In this document: piece by piece, positions 1-9,063 of the stretch
Numbering within the stretch: position 1 is the stretch's first letter
How the letters are laid out: every line of letters begins with the position of its first letter
Assembly: GCA_945898185.1 (NCBI GenBank)
Contig: CAMDHP010000013.1
Span: 1-33,750, forward strand
Length of the DNA stretch: 33,750 nucleotides
Reading direction: 5' to 3'
From: Akkermansia muciniphila
GTDB lineage: Bacteria; Verrucomicrobiota; Verrucomicrobiia; Opitutales; Opitutaceae
The notes under the pieces: generated by a model
Told to the model about the DNA's origin: nothing
The model's input: the letters and a program-made list of their open reading frames with translations, nothing else
Databases searched by the model: none
Program-made: the position numbers and the translations under genes

Positions 1-1
1 C

Positions 2-1681
2 AGCGCGGTGATCGCAACCGCGGTCATCGGCGCCCTGGTTTGCGCATTGTTTAGCGGCTCGCGGCATCTGGTCTTCGGGCCGACCAACACGATTTCGATC
101 ATCCTCGCGGGTGCGTTGTTGAGCGTAAAAGACGTGCCGCTCACTTCCCTTCAAAAGGTTTTGGTTATCGGTTTTCTCATTGGGATTTTCCAAATCTCCG
201 CTGGTTTTTTTAAACTTGGCGGGCTCACGCACTTTGTTTCGAGGACCGTGATTGTCGCCTATGGGCTGGCGGTCGCCATCTTGATCGGGGTAGGGCAGTG
301 GGGCAACTTGCTGGGTATCGGCACTGCCGAGGACGTCAGTCTGCCGGGCACGCTGCGCCACATCTTTTTCAGCCTCGCCACCTTCACGCTTAATCCGATG
401 ACCGCCGGCCTAGGCGTCGCTAGTTTACTGAGCATGATTCTCATACGTCGACTGCGGCCAAACTGGCCGGATGGGCTCATTGTGATCACCGCCGCCACCT
501 TTTTTGGCCACCTGCTGAAGGTAGCCGATTCAGGCGTTCCGCTTGTCCGCGATGGCGGCGAAGTGGCGCGAAGCATGCCTCTCTTTGTCGGCTTTCCGGG
601 CAATGCCGAGGGGCTTTCCTTGGTGCCGGTTTTAACCAGCGTGGCGCTTGCCGCCGCCATTCTCGGCATGCTGGAGGCGGTCTCGATCACCAAGACGCTC
701 GCCGCCCGCTCCGGCCAGCGGGTGAATCCCAACCAAGAACTCCTAGCGATGGGACTCGGCAACCTCGCATCGACCGCGTTTGGCGCCATGCCGGGTTCGG
801 CGTCGTTTTTACGCAGCGCCGTATGCCAGCAAAATGGCGCCGCTACCCAAATTGCCAGCATGGCCGCCAGCTTGGTCGTGCTTGGCGCGCTCGCGCTCAC
901 GGCCACTTTGATCAACGACATCCCGATCGCGGCGTTGGCCGCCTATCTGGTGCTTGTTTCCTGGCGTCTAGTGCAACTCGAGCAAATCAAAATTGTCTGC
1001 AACGCGACCCGCTCTGATGCCATCGTGTTTTTCGTCACTCTCGGCGCCGCACTTTTCCTCAACCTAGACACGGCGGTTTACGTCGGCATCGGAACCTCGC
1101 TCGCCCTTTTCCTGAAGAAAGCGAGCGCGCCGTCGCTGGTCGAATACGGCTTTAATGAGCAGGGCCAGCTCACCCAACTAGAGCCCGACACGGCGCGCGG
1201 CGATTCGACTATTTCAATCGTCCACGTCGAAGGTGAGTTGTTCTTCGGTGCGGCCGATCTCTTTCAAGAAGAGGTGCGCCTGCGGGCCGAACGGGAAAAC
1301 ATCCGCGTCGTTATTCTCCGGATGAAGAACGCCCGCCACCTCGACGCCACTTCGGTCCTGTCACTGCTCCAGTTGCGCGAATCGCTAACCCAGAATAAGC
1401 GCCATTTGCTAATCAGCGGCATCAATCCGGATGTCGAACGCGTGCTGCGGCTCAGTGGAGCGTGGGATACGCTCGGAGCGGGGAACATTTTCCCCGCAGA
1501 GGCGAATCTGACCATGAGCACCAAGAAGGCCCTTCAGCGTGCCAAAAAGCTTTTGGCGCAGGATGGCTCCTCGGGGAAAGCGGAAGTTCGCGTTTTCTAT
1601 GACCGCGCCCGGATGGAGAACCAAACCCTTGCAACCCGCACGCCGCCCACCAGCGGCCACATCAGCGATTATGAGATTTAA
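2..1681 (+). CDS. SulP-family anion transporter with C-terminal STAS domain (5' partial)
   Basis: The reading frame is open from the window edge, so the true start and the first membrane segments lie upstream. A GPTN motif sits about 24 residues into the visible part, as in the early membrane region of SulP/SLC26 proteins. Many hydrophobic segments follow to about residue 365. A soluble domain at about residues 400-495 begins with a beta strand in the pattern of a STAS domain. The family moves sulfate, bicarbonate or other anions across the inner membrane, with the STAS domain in the cytoplasm; the substrate cannot be told from sequence. A hydrophilic tail of about 50 residues follows the STAS domain. 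malQ begins 54 bases downstream on the same strand, but no functional link is apparent. Confidence 0.9.
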   Translation, partial: SAVIATAVIGALVCALFSGSRHLVFGPTNTISIILAGALLSVKDVPLTSLQKVLVIGFLIGIFQISAGFFKLGGLTHFVSRTVIVAYGLAVAILIGVGQWGNLLGIGTAEDVSLPGTLRHIFFSLATFTLNPMTAGLGVASLLSMILIRRLRPNWPDGLIVITAATFFGHLLKVADSGVPLVRDGGEVARSMPLFVGFPGNAEGLSLVPVLTSVALAAAILGMLEAVSITKTLAARSGQRVNPNQELLAMGLGNLASTAFGAMPGSASFLRSAVCQQNGAATQIASMAASLVVLGALALTATLINDIPIAALAAYLVLVSWRLVQLEQIKIVCNATRSDAIVFFVTLGAALFLNLDTAVYVGIGTSLALFLKKASAPSLVEYGFNEQGQLTQLEPDTARGDSTISIVHVEGELFFGAADLFQEEVRLRAERENIRVVILRMKNARHLDATSVLSLLQLRESLTQNKRHLLISGINPDVERVLRLSGAWDTLGAGNIFPAEANLTMSTKKALQRAKKLLAQDGSSGKAEVRVFYDRARMENQTLATRTPPTSGHISDYEI

Positions 1682-1735
1682 CCACGTTTTGCGCTGCAAC
1701 CGAAGAAGCCGGTTCTTAATCGCACAATAAATATT

Positions 1736-3295
1736 ATGTCTAATCGAGAAAGCGCCGCCGATCTTCTGATCGCCCCGCCCCTTTTTAATTGGCTGAAAAC
1801 CCGTCAATCCGGGGTCTTGTTGCATCCGACTTCCTTCCCGAGCGACCAAGGCATCGGCGTCCTCGACGATCAAGTCGTTCACTTCCTTGATTACCTAAAA
1901 GCCGCCGGGATCAGCAACTGGCAGGTTTGTCCGCTGGGTCCAACTGGCTATGGCGATTCGCCCTACCAGTGCTTCTCATCCTTCGCCGGAAACCCCTACC
2001 TCATTGACCTTGCGGCCCTCGCCAGCGCCGGACTCGTGACCGATGCGGACTTGGCAACCTTGCGCGCGCTACCCCGCGATCATGTAGATTACGGTTGGCT
2101 CTATGTGACAAAATGGCCAGCGCTTTTAAACGCCTACACCGCGGCGAAGGCGCGTAAGTTCAATCAACTTCCCTACGGCGACTTCACTGCTTTTCGCCAT
2201 GCGCACGCTTCCTGGCTCGATGGCTTCGGACTTTTTCTCGCGCTTAAGGACCACTATGCGGGCAAACCGTGGTGGCTCTGGCCGGCCCAGCATCGCTTCC
2301 TGCCACGCGTCAAACCCGCTACCCTGCCCGCGTCTGTGCTCGCGCGTGCAGAGGCGCATGCGTTTTTCCAGTATCTATTTTTCGGCCAATGGGCCGGCGT
2401 GCGCGCGGACGCCGCCCAGCGCGGCATCCAGCTCATCGGTGACGCGCCGATCTTTGTCGCCCGTGATTCCGCCGATGTCTGGAGCCGCCCCGAGCTCTTC
2501 CAGATCAACCAGGATTCCGGCATCCCGCTCGCGGTGGCCGGCGTGCCGCCCGACTACTTCTCCGCCGATGGTCAGCTATGGGGAAATCCGCTCTACGACT
2601 GGGCCAGACACGCTGCCGAGGGCTACGCTTGGTGGTTGCAGCGCCTGCGCGCCAATTTCGCGGTCTGCGATGTTGTGCGAATCGATCATTTCAGAGCCTT
2701 CGACACCTACTGGTCTATTCCGGCCGACGCCACGACCGCCAAAACCGGCGAGTGGAAACACGGCCCCGGTTTACCTTTTTTCCAAGCCGTCAAGGCTGCC
2801 CTGCCTGATGCCAAACTCATCGCCGAGGATCTGGGCGATCTCTTCGAGAGTGTGCGCGTGCTTCGCGATGCATGCGGCCTTCCAGGAATGACGATCCTCC
2901 AGTTCGCCTTCGGGGGCGACGCCGACAACCTCTACCTACCCCACAATCTGACCGCCAATGCCGTTGTGTATCCGGGAACCCACGACAATGACACCACGCT
3001 TGGCTGGTATCGTGCCGCCCCATCGAAGACGCAGGACCACGTCTGCAACTACCTCAGAGTGGACGGTCGGGAGATCGGTTGGGATTTCGTGCGCACGGCA
3101 TACGCCTCAGTCAGCCGGCTCGCGGTCATACCGCTGCAGGATCTGCTCAGCGTGGGCGGCAAAGCCCGTTTCAACACCCCCGGAGTCGCCGCTGGAAACT
3201 GGCAGTGGCGTTATACTGCGGAGCAGCTCGATACCCTGCACCGGCAGACTGCGCCCTATCTACGGTCCCTCGCGTTGCTCCACGGCCGCCGCTGA
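1736..3295 (+). CDS. malQ: 4-alpha-glucanotransferase (amylomaltase)
   Basis: A 519-residue protein of normal length for GH77 amylomaltase, which transfers alpha-1,4-glucan segments between maltodextrins in the cytoplasm during glycogen or maltodextrin turnover. The N-terminal SGVLLHPTSFPSDQGIG stretch (about 25-41) and the GPTGYGDSPYQ motif (68-78) are family signatures. The catalytic set is complete: nucleophile Asp317 in RIDHFRAF, acid/base Glu364 in IAEDLGDL, and the stabilising Asp417 in GTHDND. The first 20 residues are an extra lead-in before the conserved start, but no better start is seen. No Shine-Dalgarno sequence precedes the ATG; the upstream bases are AT-rich. No other glycogen or maltose genes are in the window. 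Confidence 0.96.
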   Translation: MSNRESAADLLIAPPLFNWLKTRQSGVLLHPTSFPSDQGIGVLDDQVVHFLDYLKAAGISNWQVCPLGPTGYGDSPYQCFSSFAGNPYLIDLAALASAGLVTDADLATLRALPRDHVDYGWLYVTKWPALLNAYTAAKARKFNQLPYGDFTAFRHAHASWLDGFGLFLALKDHYAGKPWWLWPAQHRFLPRVKPATLPASVLARAEAHAFFQYLFFGQWAGVRADAAQRGIQLIGDAPIFVARDSADVWSRPELFQINQDSGIPLAVAGVPPDYFSADGQLWGNPLYDWARHAAEGYAWWLQRLRANFAVCDVVRIDHFRAFDTYWSIPADATTAKTGEWKHGPGLPFFQAVKAALPDAKLIAEDLGDLFESVRVLRDACGLPGMTILQFAFGGDADNLYLPHNLTANAVVYPGTHDNDTTLGWYRAAPSKTQDHVCNYLRVDGREIGWDFVRTAYASVSRLAVIPLQDLLSVGGKARFNTPGVAAGNWQWRYTAEQLDTLHRQTAPYLRSLALLHGRR

Positions 3296-3350
3296 GCGAC
3301 TGCGGAAATGCCCGTGTGGTTACCGCCTACCTCCGCACGGTTGCCCGCTT

Positions 3351-3932
3351 TCAGATGGTGTGTTCCGGAGCGTGGGCCGGACGGGTCAACTTATCAATGT
3401 AGGCGAGGGTCAACGCAGAGAGCACAAAGGTTACGTGGATAACGACCTGCCATTTGATCGCCTCCGCTGGCGTCCGTTCCGCATTGATGAATGTCTTCAG
3501 AAGATGAATGGACGAGATGCCAATGAGTGCCATCGCCAGTTTTACTTTCAGCACGCCGGCATTCACGTGCGACAACCACTCGGGCTGGTCGGGATGGTCG
3601 GTTAGATTTAGCCGCGACACGAATGTTTCGTATCCGCCGACGATCACCATGATTAACAAGTTGGCGATCATGACCACGTCTATGAGCCCCAGAACGGTGA
3701 GCATGACGATGGTTTCAGTATCCGTCACGCCTCCAGGCACCGAGGCGGGTGCGGCATGGCCGAGTGCGGCAAAACCGATCAAATGCCACAACTCGACAAG
3801 GAATCGATACACGTAGACCACTTGGGCCACGATCAACCCAAGATAAAGGGGCGCCTGCAGCCAACGACTGAGGAAAATGGTTTGAGACAAAACGCTCTGG
3901 CGACGGGCAGGAGACTGGGCGGGTGAGTGCAT
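3351..3932 (-). CDS. UPF0114 (YqhA-type) integral membrane protein
   Basis: A 193-residue protein with about four hydrophobic segments. It carries the family's recognisable stretches: [12 protein letters not shown] near residue 22, a [20 protein letters not shown] block near the middle, and [18 protein letters not shown] after it. UPF0114/YqhA proteins are inner-membrane proteins of unknown function. It is the last gene of the fabZ-fabI-oleA-oleB run, 20 bases after the end of the oleB-like gene and on the same strand, so it is probably co-transcribed. It faces malQ tail to tail. Whether it belongs functionally with the fatty-acyl genes is unknown. The C-terminal end is short and polar. Confidence 0.85.
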   Translation of the reverse strand: MHSPAQSPARRQSVLSQTIFLSRWLQAPLYLGLIVAQVVYVYRFLVELWHLIGFAALGHAAPASVPGGVTDTETIVMLTVLGLIDVVMIANLLIMVIVGGYETFVSRLNLTDHPDQPEWLSHVNAGVLKVKLAMALIGISSIHLLKTFINAERTPAEAIKWQVVIHVTFVLSALTLAYIDKLTRPAHAPEHTI

Positions 3933-3952
3933 AAGGTTGGGATCTTGGAAAC

Positions 3953-4879
3953 TTAGAGTTGGAAGAATTTTGCGATGCGACGCTGAACTTCGTCCTCCGC
4001 GTCATCCAGTACGTAGTGGCCGGCGTCGGCAAGGTAGAGCGTTTCCGCATCGGGCAGGCGTTTTCGCCACTCGTTATAGAACGAATCATCGAAGCAGAAA
4101 TCGCGGCCGCCCCAAATGATAAGCACCGGGTTGGACTTGAATCGCTGAATCCCGGCGGCGGTAGCGACGAGGGCCGCCCAGCTTGGATGCTCGGGCGAAA
4201 GCGGGATGTCCTTAACGAATGCGTTCACTGCGACGCGGTTTGCCCATGAATCGTAGGGCAAAAGATAACCGCGCTTTTCGATGGCGGAAAGCGTGCGGCG
4301 GGCCATGGACATCCAAGTGGCCGGCCACGCGAAGCCGTTCAAACCTCGAACCAGCGCGGTGCCGGGGAATACGGATTTGCAAAGAGCGATACGCGCCGGA
4401 ATTCGGGCGGATGGGAAGGCCCCGGTGTTTAATATCACGATACGTCCGATCAACTCCGGATGACGCGCGGCAAAACCAAAGCCGATCGCACCGCCCCAGT
4501 CATGCACGACGAGATGGATGCGGGTGAGGCCTAGGTGTGCTACCAGCGCCGCGATGTCTTCAATACGTTGGGCGAGCGTGTAGGCGTAGTTCTCGGGTTT
4601 TTCAGAAAGTCCCATGCCGATGTGATCGGGCACGATGCAACGAAACGAAGGGGCGAGGGTTTTGACCAGATTGCGGTAGTAGAAGGACCACGTCGGATTC
4701 CCATGCAGCATGAGAACGGCTTCGGTGGAAGGCGCACTCCCCTGCCCTCGCCCACCCTCGTCGAGATAGCTCATCTGCGCGCCGCCGGGAGTGGTGAAGC
4801 GATGCGGCGCGAAAGGATAAAGCGGATGGAGCCAGGAAGGAATCATCGGAGGAGTCGGGACAGAAACGGGCATCACCAT
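3953..4879 (-). CDS. oleB: OleB-like alpha/beta-hydrolase (beta-lactone decarboxylase / haloalkane dehalogenase superfamily)
   Basis: A 308-residue alpha/beta-hydrolase. It has the oxyanion-hole motif HGNPTW (59-64), an aspartate nucleophile Asp127 in VHDWGG, an acid candidate Asp260 in WGGRD, and His288 in DAGH. An Asp nucleophile with HGNPTW-type oxyanion residues is shared by haloalkane dehalogenases and OleB, the enzyme that decarboxylates a beta-lactone to an olefin in head-to-head hydrocarbon synthesis. The OleB reading is preferred because the start overlaps the end of an oleA-like gene. The start could be ATG at 4879 or the ATG at 4873, which forms a TGATG overlap with the upstream stop; either implies translational coupling. 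A dehalogenase role cannot be excluded from sequence alone. Confidence 0.75.
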   Translation of the reverse strand: MVMPVSVPTPPMIPSWLHPLYPFAPHRFTTPGGAQMSYLDEGGRGQGSAPSTEAVLMLHGNPTWSFYYRNLVKTLAPSFRCIVPDHIGMGLSEKPENYAYTLAQRIEDIAALVAHLGLTRIHLVVHDWGGAIGFGFAARHPELIGRIVILNTGAFPSARIPARIALCKSVFPGTALVRGLNGFAWPATWMSMARRTLSAIEKRGYLLPYDSWANRVAVNAFVKDIPLSPEHPSWAALVATAAGIQRFKSNPVLIIWGGRDFCFDDSFYNEWRKRLPDAETLYLADAGHYVLDDAEDEVQRRIAKFFQL

Positions 4880-5904
4880 TCGACCGCAAGCATGAGCGAG
4901 TTGAGGCCGCTGCCGATGCCGAGCAGAGCGACCTGATCACCGTTTTTGACCGCGCCAGCCTCAACGGCGGCGGCAAGCGTGGCGGGCAGTGCCACTGACC
5001 CGGTGTTACCCAGCGTCCCGAAGGTGGAGAAATCCTTGTCGAGATCAAGACCGAGCGCCTCGTAGAGTTTACGACGGTGGGTGCTGCCAACCTGATGGCA
5101 GATGGTGCGGTCAAAAGTGGTGCCAAACTCGGCGGTGAAGGCTGTCCAGGTTTCGGTGGCGAGTTTTATACCAGCAACGAGCAGCGCCTCGCTATCGGTC
5201 TGCATCGCGAGCGCTTCCGCACCGTGGGTATCGCCCTGGCAAAGTTCGCTGTGGCCGGTGGCGGCGCGCGCGATGCCACCGAGGAGGCGATGCGGGCGGG
5301 AGCCGGTAGGCAAAAGCGAGTCGTGGCAGAGCATGGCGGCGACGGCGCCTGAGCCGATGGTGAGGTTGGCGAAGAAGGGCTTGATACCGTTGCGGTCGAG
5401 CGGCGCGGCGAGCAAGGTGCGCAGCGTTTGCTCGACCAGGGGGCCTCCATTCTCACCGGAACACACTAACGCACATTTAATCTGGCCGCTTTCGACTAAA
5501 CCCGCGGCGACCGTGAGGGCGTTGAGCCAGCCGAGACATGCATTTGAGAGGTCGAAAATCTGGGCGGAGGCGGGAAGCCCAATTTTGCGGTGGGCGAAAC
5601 TCGCCGTAGCTGGCTCCAGCATGTCGCGACACACGGCGGCGTGGATGAACAACTCAACCTGATCGGAGCGGAGTGCTGATTTCGCAAGCACGGCGCGACC
5701 GGCTGCGGCGCTGGCATCCGAAGGCCGGGTGCCGACGGGCCAGACCCGCCGCTCGCGAATCCCCGTCATCAGTTCAAGGCGGCCCTCCGGCAGGCGTAGG
5801 CGTTCGTAGAGCGGACCCAGCCGGCGCTCGATGTCAGCTGAGCTCAGGATCTCGTCCGGCAGAACGACAGCGATGGACTCGATGACGGTGTGGTGAAAGT
5901 GCAT
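4873..5904 (-). CDS. oleA: OleA-like thiolase (3-oxoacyl-ACP synthase III superfamily)
   Basis: A 344-residue condensing enzyme with the triad of the FabH/OleA superfamily: Cys123 in SNACLGW, His270 in CHQVG, and Asn300 in LGNTGS. Glu97 in the RDMLEPATA stretch lies 26 residues before the cysteine. From memory this is the same spacing as Glu117 and Cys143 in Xanthomonas OleA, where the glutamate serves the partner subunit's site and is not part of FabH. OleA joins two fatty acyl chains head to head to give a beta-keto acid. The ATG at 5904 is chosen because homology begins there and it lies after the fabI stop; a longer frame to 6027 would overlap fabI. FabH or another acyl condensation enzyme is the alternative. 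Confidence 0.78.
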   Translation of the reverse strand: MHFHHTVIESIAVVLPDEILSSADIERRLGPLYERLRLPEGRLELMTGIRERRVWPVGTRPSDASAAAGRAVLAKSALRSDQVELFIHAAVCRDMLEPATASFAHRKIGLPASAQIFDLSNACLGWLNALTVAAGLVESGQIKCALVCSGENGGPLVEQTLRTLLAAPLDRNGIKPFFANLTIGSGAVAAMLCHDSLLPTGSRPHRLLGGIARAATGHSELCQGDTHGAEALAMQTDSEALLVAGIKLATETWTAFTAEFGTTFDRTICHQVGSTHRRKLYEALGLDLDKDFSTFGTLGNTGSVALPATLAAAVEAGAVKNGDQVALLGIGSGLNSLMLAVEW

Positions 5905-5935
5905 TTCGGAGGATAAGCGCAGGTTCCCAGTGCGC

Positions 5936-6781
5936 TTATTTTGAGCCGGATGCAGGTTGGGAACCCGCGCTACTCTCAATGCGCATCGCCAATCGGATAA
6001 TGTCTTTGTCGAAGGCGTTTGATCCAAGTCCGGCGTCGATTGTTAAGGTGGTTCCGTTAATGCCACTGCTGCGTTCGCTAAGCAGGAAGACCGCGGGGTC
6101 GGCGACCTCTTGCGTGGTGAGATTACGTTTTCTAAAAGTGAGTTTCTCAGCGTAAAGGTAACTCTCAAGATAACCGGGGATACCTGCCGAGGCGCTGGTC
6201 TTGAGCGGTCCGGCACCGATGACATTAAAGCGCACCTCGCTGTCTGCGCTGAACGATTTTGCCAGGAAGCGGACCGAGGATTCGAGGGCGGCCTTGATCG
6301 GGCCCATGTAGCCGTAGTTGTCAGGGGTCACGATGAGCGATGAGATGCCGATGGCGACAACGGAGGCCTTGGCTGCGAAGTGAGGTTTGAAGGCATTTGC
6401 GAGCTCGACCAAGGAAAACGCTGATATCGCGGAGGCCTGCAGGAAGTCCTTTCGCTTCGTCTCGTGGAAGGGCCTAAACCCCTCGGAGTAGTTGGCGAAG
6501 GCGATAGAGTGAACCAACCCATGCAGCGGAACAAATCCGGCGGCGACTACCTCAGCGGCGAAGCTTGCGGCGGCGCCCTCCTCCTCAACGTCGCAGATGA
6601 AGACCGGTTTTCCGGCCAAGAGGGCTTCGAGGGATTTTCGGCGGGCTTCCGAGCGCACAGCGTAGACAACGCGAGCGCCCTGCTCTTCGAGCGTTTTAGC
6701 AATGTGCCAAGCGACGCTCTTGCGGTTTGCTACGCCCTGCACGAGGAAGGTCTTGCCGGAGAGCTGGAGGAAATCGGGCAT
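5936..6781 (-). CDS. fabI: Enoyl-ACP reductase (NADH), FabI type
   Basis: A 281-residue short-chain dehydrogenase of the FabI subfamily, which reduces enoyl-ACP in the last step of each fatty acid elongation cycle. The N-terminal GKTFLVQGVANRKSVAW stretch is the FabI-type nucleotide-binding loop. The catalytic pair is Tyr156 and Lys163, with Tyr-x6-Lys spacing and the same numbers as in E. coli FabI. The C-terminal tail after the ...IDAGLGSNAF stretch is about 20 residues longer than usual and polar. The gene follows fabZ by 15 bases and precedes the oleA-like gene by 31 bases, on the same strand. It is an ordinary FabI by motifs, but its position inside an ole-type cluster raises the chance of a dedicated role. 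Confidence 0.9.
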   Translation of the reverse strand: MPDFLQLSGKTFLVQGVANRKSVAWHIAKTLEEQGARVVYAVRSEARRKSLEALLAGKPVFICDVEEEGAAASFAAEVVAAGFVPLHGLVHSIAFANYSEGFRPFHETKRKDFLQASAISAFSLVELANAFKPHFAAKASVVAIGISSLIVTPDNYGYMGPIKAALESSVRFLAKSFSADSEVRFNVIGAGPLKTSASAGIPGYLESYLYAEKLTFRKRNLTTQEVADPAVFLLSERSSGINGTTLTIDAGLGSNAFDKDIIRLAMRIESSAGSQPASGSK

Positions 6782-6796
6782 GTGAATTCGGAAGGC

Positions 6797-7264
6797 TTAC
6801 GGTTGCGCCTGCTGGACTTGCTGTCCCTCAGGACTTTTCCACGCGACGGTGAAATCAACGCTCAGCACCCGGGTGCCGTCCGCCTTTTTCACCGAACCAC
6901 TCATCATGGTAAAACCGGCGATGACCTCTTTTTTCTTAACCTCGATGACGATGGTATCACCCGGATAAATTGGAGCGCGGAAGCGGACGTCGCTGATTTT
7001 AGAGAGCAAGGGCACGCCGGCACCGGGCGCGGCTCCGGAGGCCTCGGCTTGACGTGCCATAAAGAGAGCACCGGTTTGAAACACCGCTTCGCAGAGCAGG
7101 ACGCCGGGCGTGATCGGCGCGTTGGGATAGTGGCCCTTGTAGAAATCCTCCTCGGCGCGCCAGGTGCGTTTGGCGATGAGGCTGTCGCTTGTTTCAGAAA
7201 CGATCTCGTCAACAAACAGGAATGGCGGGCGATGCGGGATGAGAGAAGTGACAGGTGGGGACAT
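6797..7264 (-). CDS. fabZ: 3-hydroxyacyl-ACP dehydratase, FabZ-like
   Basis: A 155-residue single hotdog-fold protein with the FabZ signature IPHRPPFLFVD at residues 9-19, catalytic His45 in GHYPNAP and Glu59 in GVLLCEA. FabZ removes water from 3-hydroxyacyl-ACP to give the enoyl-ACP that FabI then reduces. The usual HFPG.P loop is HYPNAP here, a modest departure from housekeeping FabZ. It is the first gene of the fabZ-fabI-oleA-oleB run. A 124-base gap separates it from gspM upstream, so it may have its own promoter, but none is clear. It could be the housekeeping enzyme or a pathway-specific copy; the window does not decide this. Confidence 0.87.
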   Translation of the reverse strand: MSPPVTSLIPHRPPFLFVDEIVSETSDSLIAKRTWRAEEDFYKGHYPNAPITPGVLLCEAVFQTGALFMARQAEASGAAPGAGVPLLSKISDVRFRAPIYPGDTIVIEVKKKEVIAGFTMMSGSVKKADGTRVLSVDFTVAWKSPEGQQVQQAQP

Positions 7265-7388
7265 AGAAGACGCCTAAGCACAGCGCTCCCGCTCTGCCGC
7301 GCAAGTTTGGAAACGGGCGGCGGGAGACGGATGCCACACCCTCGGTGTCGTGTCGTTTCCGAGAAAATGAACGGTGCGTTCGGCCTGC

Positions 7389-7928
7389 TCAGGGCTTGGA
7401 CGCCGCCGTGCGGATCAGCTCCACTGATGCGATGCGCAGGTTCACGTTGAGCATGCCCGGCGCGCCGCGATCGCCCTGAATCGAAAGTTCCTCGAGCCCG
7501 AGGTAGGGGGCGCGGGAGCTGAGCTCCTGGTAAAAGCGCAGGACCGAGCCCATGTCCGCCCGTCGTGACGAAACCAATACAGTATGCACCGCGAACTGTG
7601 CCGAACCCAACGTGCGTGGCGGCTCGGTGTTCACCGCGAGTCCGGCGCGCTTTGCCATCGCCATGACTTCGGCGACGAGGAATGTGGCGTCCTTGGTCTT
7701 GGTCGAGTCGAGGTTTTTTGCGGCCTCCGCCGCCGCGCCCTCGATGGTGGACCGATTATCCAGCCAGTAGGACTGGGTCGTGAGCTCCGCGCCGGCGGCC
7801 TTGAACGCGAGCCGGGCCTTGCTCAAGTGCGAGGTAGCCGCGGAGAGCCAGATGATGGACGCCAGCAGGACAAGGCCGATGACGAGGAGTTTCTCGCGAA
7901 GGAGTTTTGCGACGAACCAGGCTTTCAT
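7389..7928 (-). CDS. gspM: Type II secretion GspM/PilO-like inner-membrane assembly protein
   Basis: A 179-residue protein with a short cytoplasmic N-terminus, one transmembrane segment at about residues 13-30, a helical stretch, and a C-terminal alpha/beta domain. This is the layout of GspM and PilO, which pair with GspL or PilN in the inner-membrane platform. Primary sequence conservation in this family is weak, so the call rests on layout and position. The ATG overlaps the end of the upstream gspL-like gene by four bases. A GGAGG sequence lies seven bases before the start, one of the few clear Shine-Dalgarno sites in the window. It is the last gene of the secretion operon. Confidence 0.7.
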   Translation of the reverse strand: MKAWFVAKLLREKLLVIGLVLLASIIWLSAATSHLSKARLAFKAAGAELTTQSYWLDNRSTIEGAAAEAAKNLDSTKTKDATFLVAEVMAMAKRAGLAVNTEPPRTLGSAQFAVHTVLVSSRRADMGSVLRFYQELSSRAPYLGLEELSIQGDRGAPGMLNVNLRIASVELIRTAASKP

Positions 7929-9055
7929 AGGGCACCTCCGTCGCGGAACGCTTCGGGTTTAAACTGAAGCGCGAGCACGAAACTTGTGACCCCGTCGCGT
8001 GCGCGCACCTCGCGGGTTTTGACTTCCGCTAAAACCGGTAATGCACGCAAAGCCGCGGCGTAGGTGCCCACATCCTCGGCGTTGCCCGCCTGCGCCTCGA
8101 TTTCGAGACCATGCAGGCTGCGTGTGATTGTGCGCTGAAAGACGACGGAATCGGGGCGCGACGGATTAATTGCCGCCAGCATCTCCATCGGCATGAGGCG
8201 TTTTTCGCTCAACTCGCCTATGCGGTTGGCGAGCGCCTGAGCGGTGTCTATCTGTTTCACATCCTCGGCTTGGGCTTTGACGAGAGCTTCGCGGCGGTTG
8301 CTTTGCCAACGAAGAGTCCCCGCGCCCAACTCGAGCAGGGCTGCGACCGCGAGCAACGCCGCGGTGGCAAGAAGCGCCCGCCACAGCCACAGGTCGCGAA
8401 TCGCTCCACGCCGCCGGTTTGAGAGGAAATCAGGATCCCGCACGTCCGCCTCCGCAAACCACGCCAACGGAATTACAGGCAGCTGCACTTCACCGCAGGT
8501 GAAAATCACCTCGCCGCTGGTGCCTAGGCGGCCGTTTAGCTCGCCAATGAGAGTTTCCGCCCCGGCCTCGGACGAGAGCCCGGCGCGGGATCGCACCTCG
8601 GCAAGAAATGCGTCGCAGGCCTCAGCAGTGCCGGTCCGGGTAAGCACCAGAGAGGGCAATGTTGCATTGGGTTGCCAGACGAGGGCGGTGAGGCGGGTCG
8701 GTCCCGAATGCACACGAATGAAACCTGAGGCGTTTGCGATAGGTGTGGAGCAGAGCGGCACGAACTCCGGTGTAACCACGGCCGCCTCAGACCAGGCCTC
8801 GAGTTCCGCAGACTCAAACCGACGACGAAAGGCACCGAACACCAGCGCCGAGGCACTGTCACTTGACGGGACCGCCCCGTAGTAGAGTTGCTCAGGCGGG
8901 AAAGGCGACATCCCCTCCAATGCTAAACGCACTTGGGGGGCGATCGGCTCGCCGGCAACGATCGCGACCTGCCGCACAAAAAAACTATCGCCCGCGAGAA
9001 CCAGAAAGGGCGGCGCAGGGGGCGGAGTCGGTATAAAACGCGTGAGCACGGACAT
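7925..9055 (-). CDS. gspL: Type II secretion GspL-like (PilM/PilN-like) platform protein
   Basis: A 376-residue protein with a cytoplasmic part of about 220 residues, a single transmembrane segment at about 224-246, and a periplasmic part with a coiled-coil-like stretch followed by a small alpha/beta domain. This is the arrangement of GspL, whose actin-like cytoplasmic domain contacts the GspE ATPase and whose periplasmic domain pairs with GspM. It sits between gspK and gspM, eight bases after gspK and overlapping gspM by four. The N-terminus has a proline-rich stretch at residues 9-16. Sequence similarity to well-known GspL proteins is not obvious by eye, so the name rests on topology and gene order. 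Confidence 0.68.
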   Translation of the reverse strand: MSVLTRFIPTPPPAPPFLVLAGDSFFVRQVAIVAGEPIAPQVRLALEGMSPFPPEQLYYGAVPSSDSASALVFGAFRRRFESAELEAWSEAAVVTPEFVPLCSTPIANASGFIRVHSGPTRLTALVWQPNATLPSLVLTRTGTAEACDAFLAEVRSRAGLSSEAGAETLIGELNGRLGTSGEVIFTCGEVQLPVIPLAWFAEADVRDPDFLSNRRRGAIRDLWLWRALLATAALLAVAALLELGAGTLRWQSNRREALVKAQAEDVKQIDTAQALANRIGELSEKRLMPMEMLAAINPSRPDSVVFQRTITRSLHGLEIEAQAGNAEDVGTYAAALRALPVLAEVKTREVRARDGVTSFVLALQFKPEAFRDGGAL

Positions 9056-9063
9056 AGTAAATA

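Noticed and set aside
6464-7450. A 328-codon plus-strand frame over fabI and fabZ
   Set aside because: It covers two well-supported genes on the other strand, has low-complexity composition, and matches no family.
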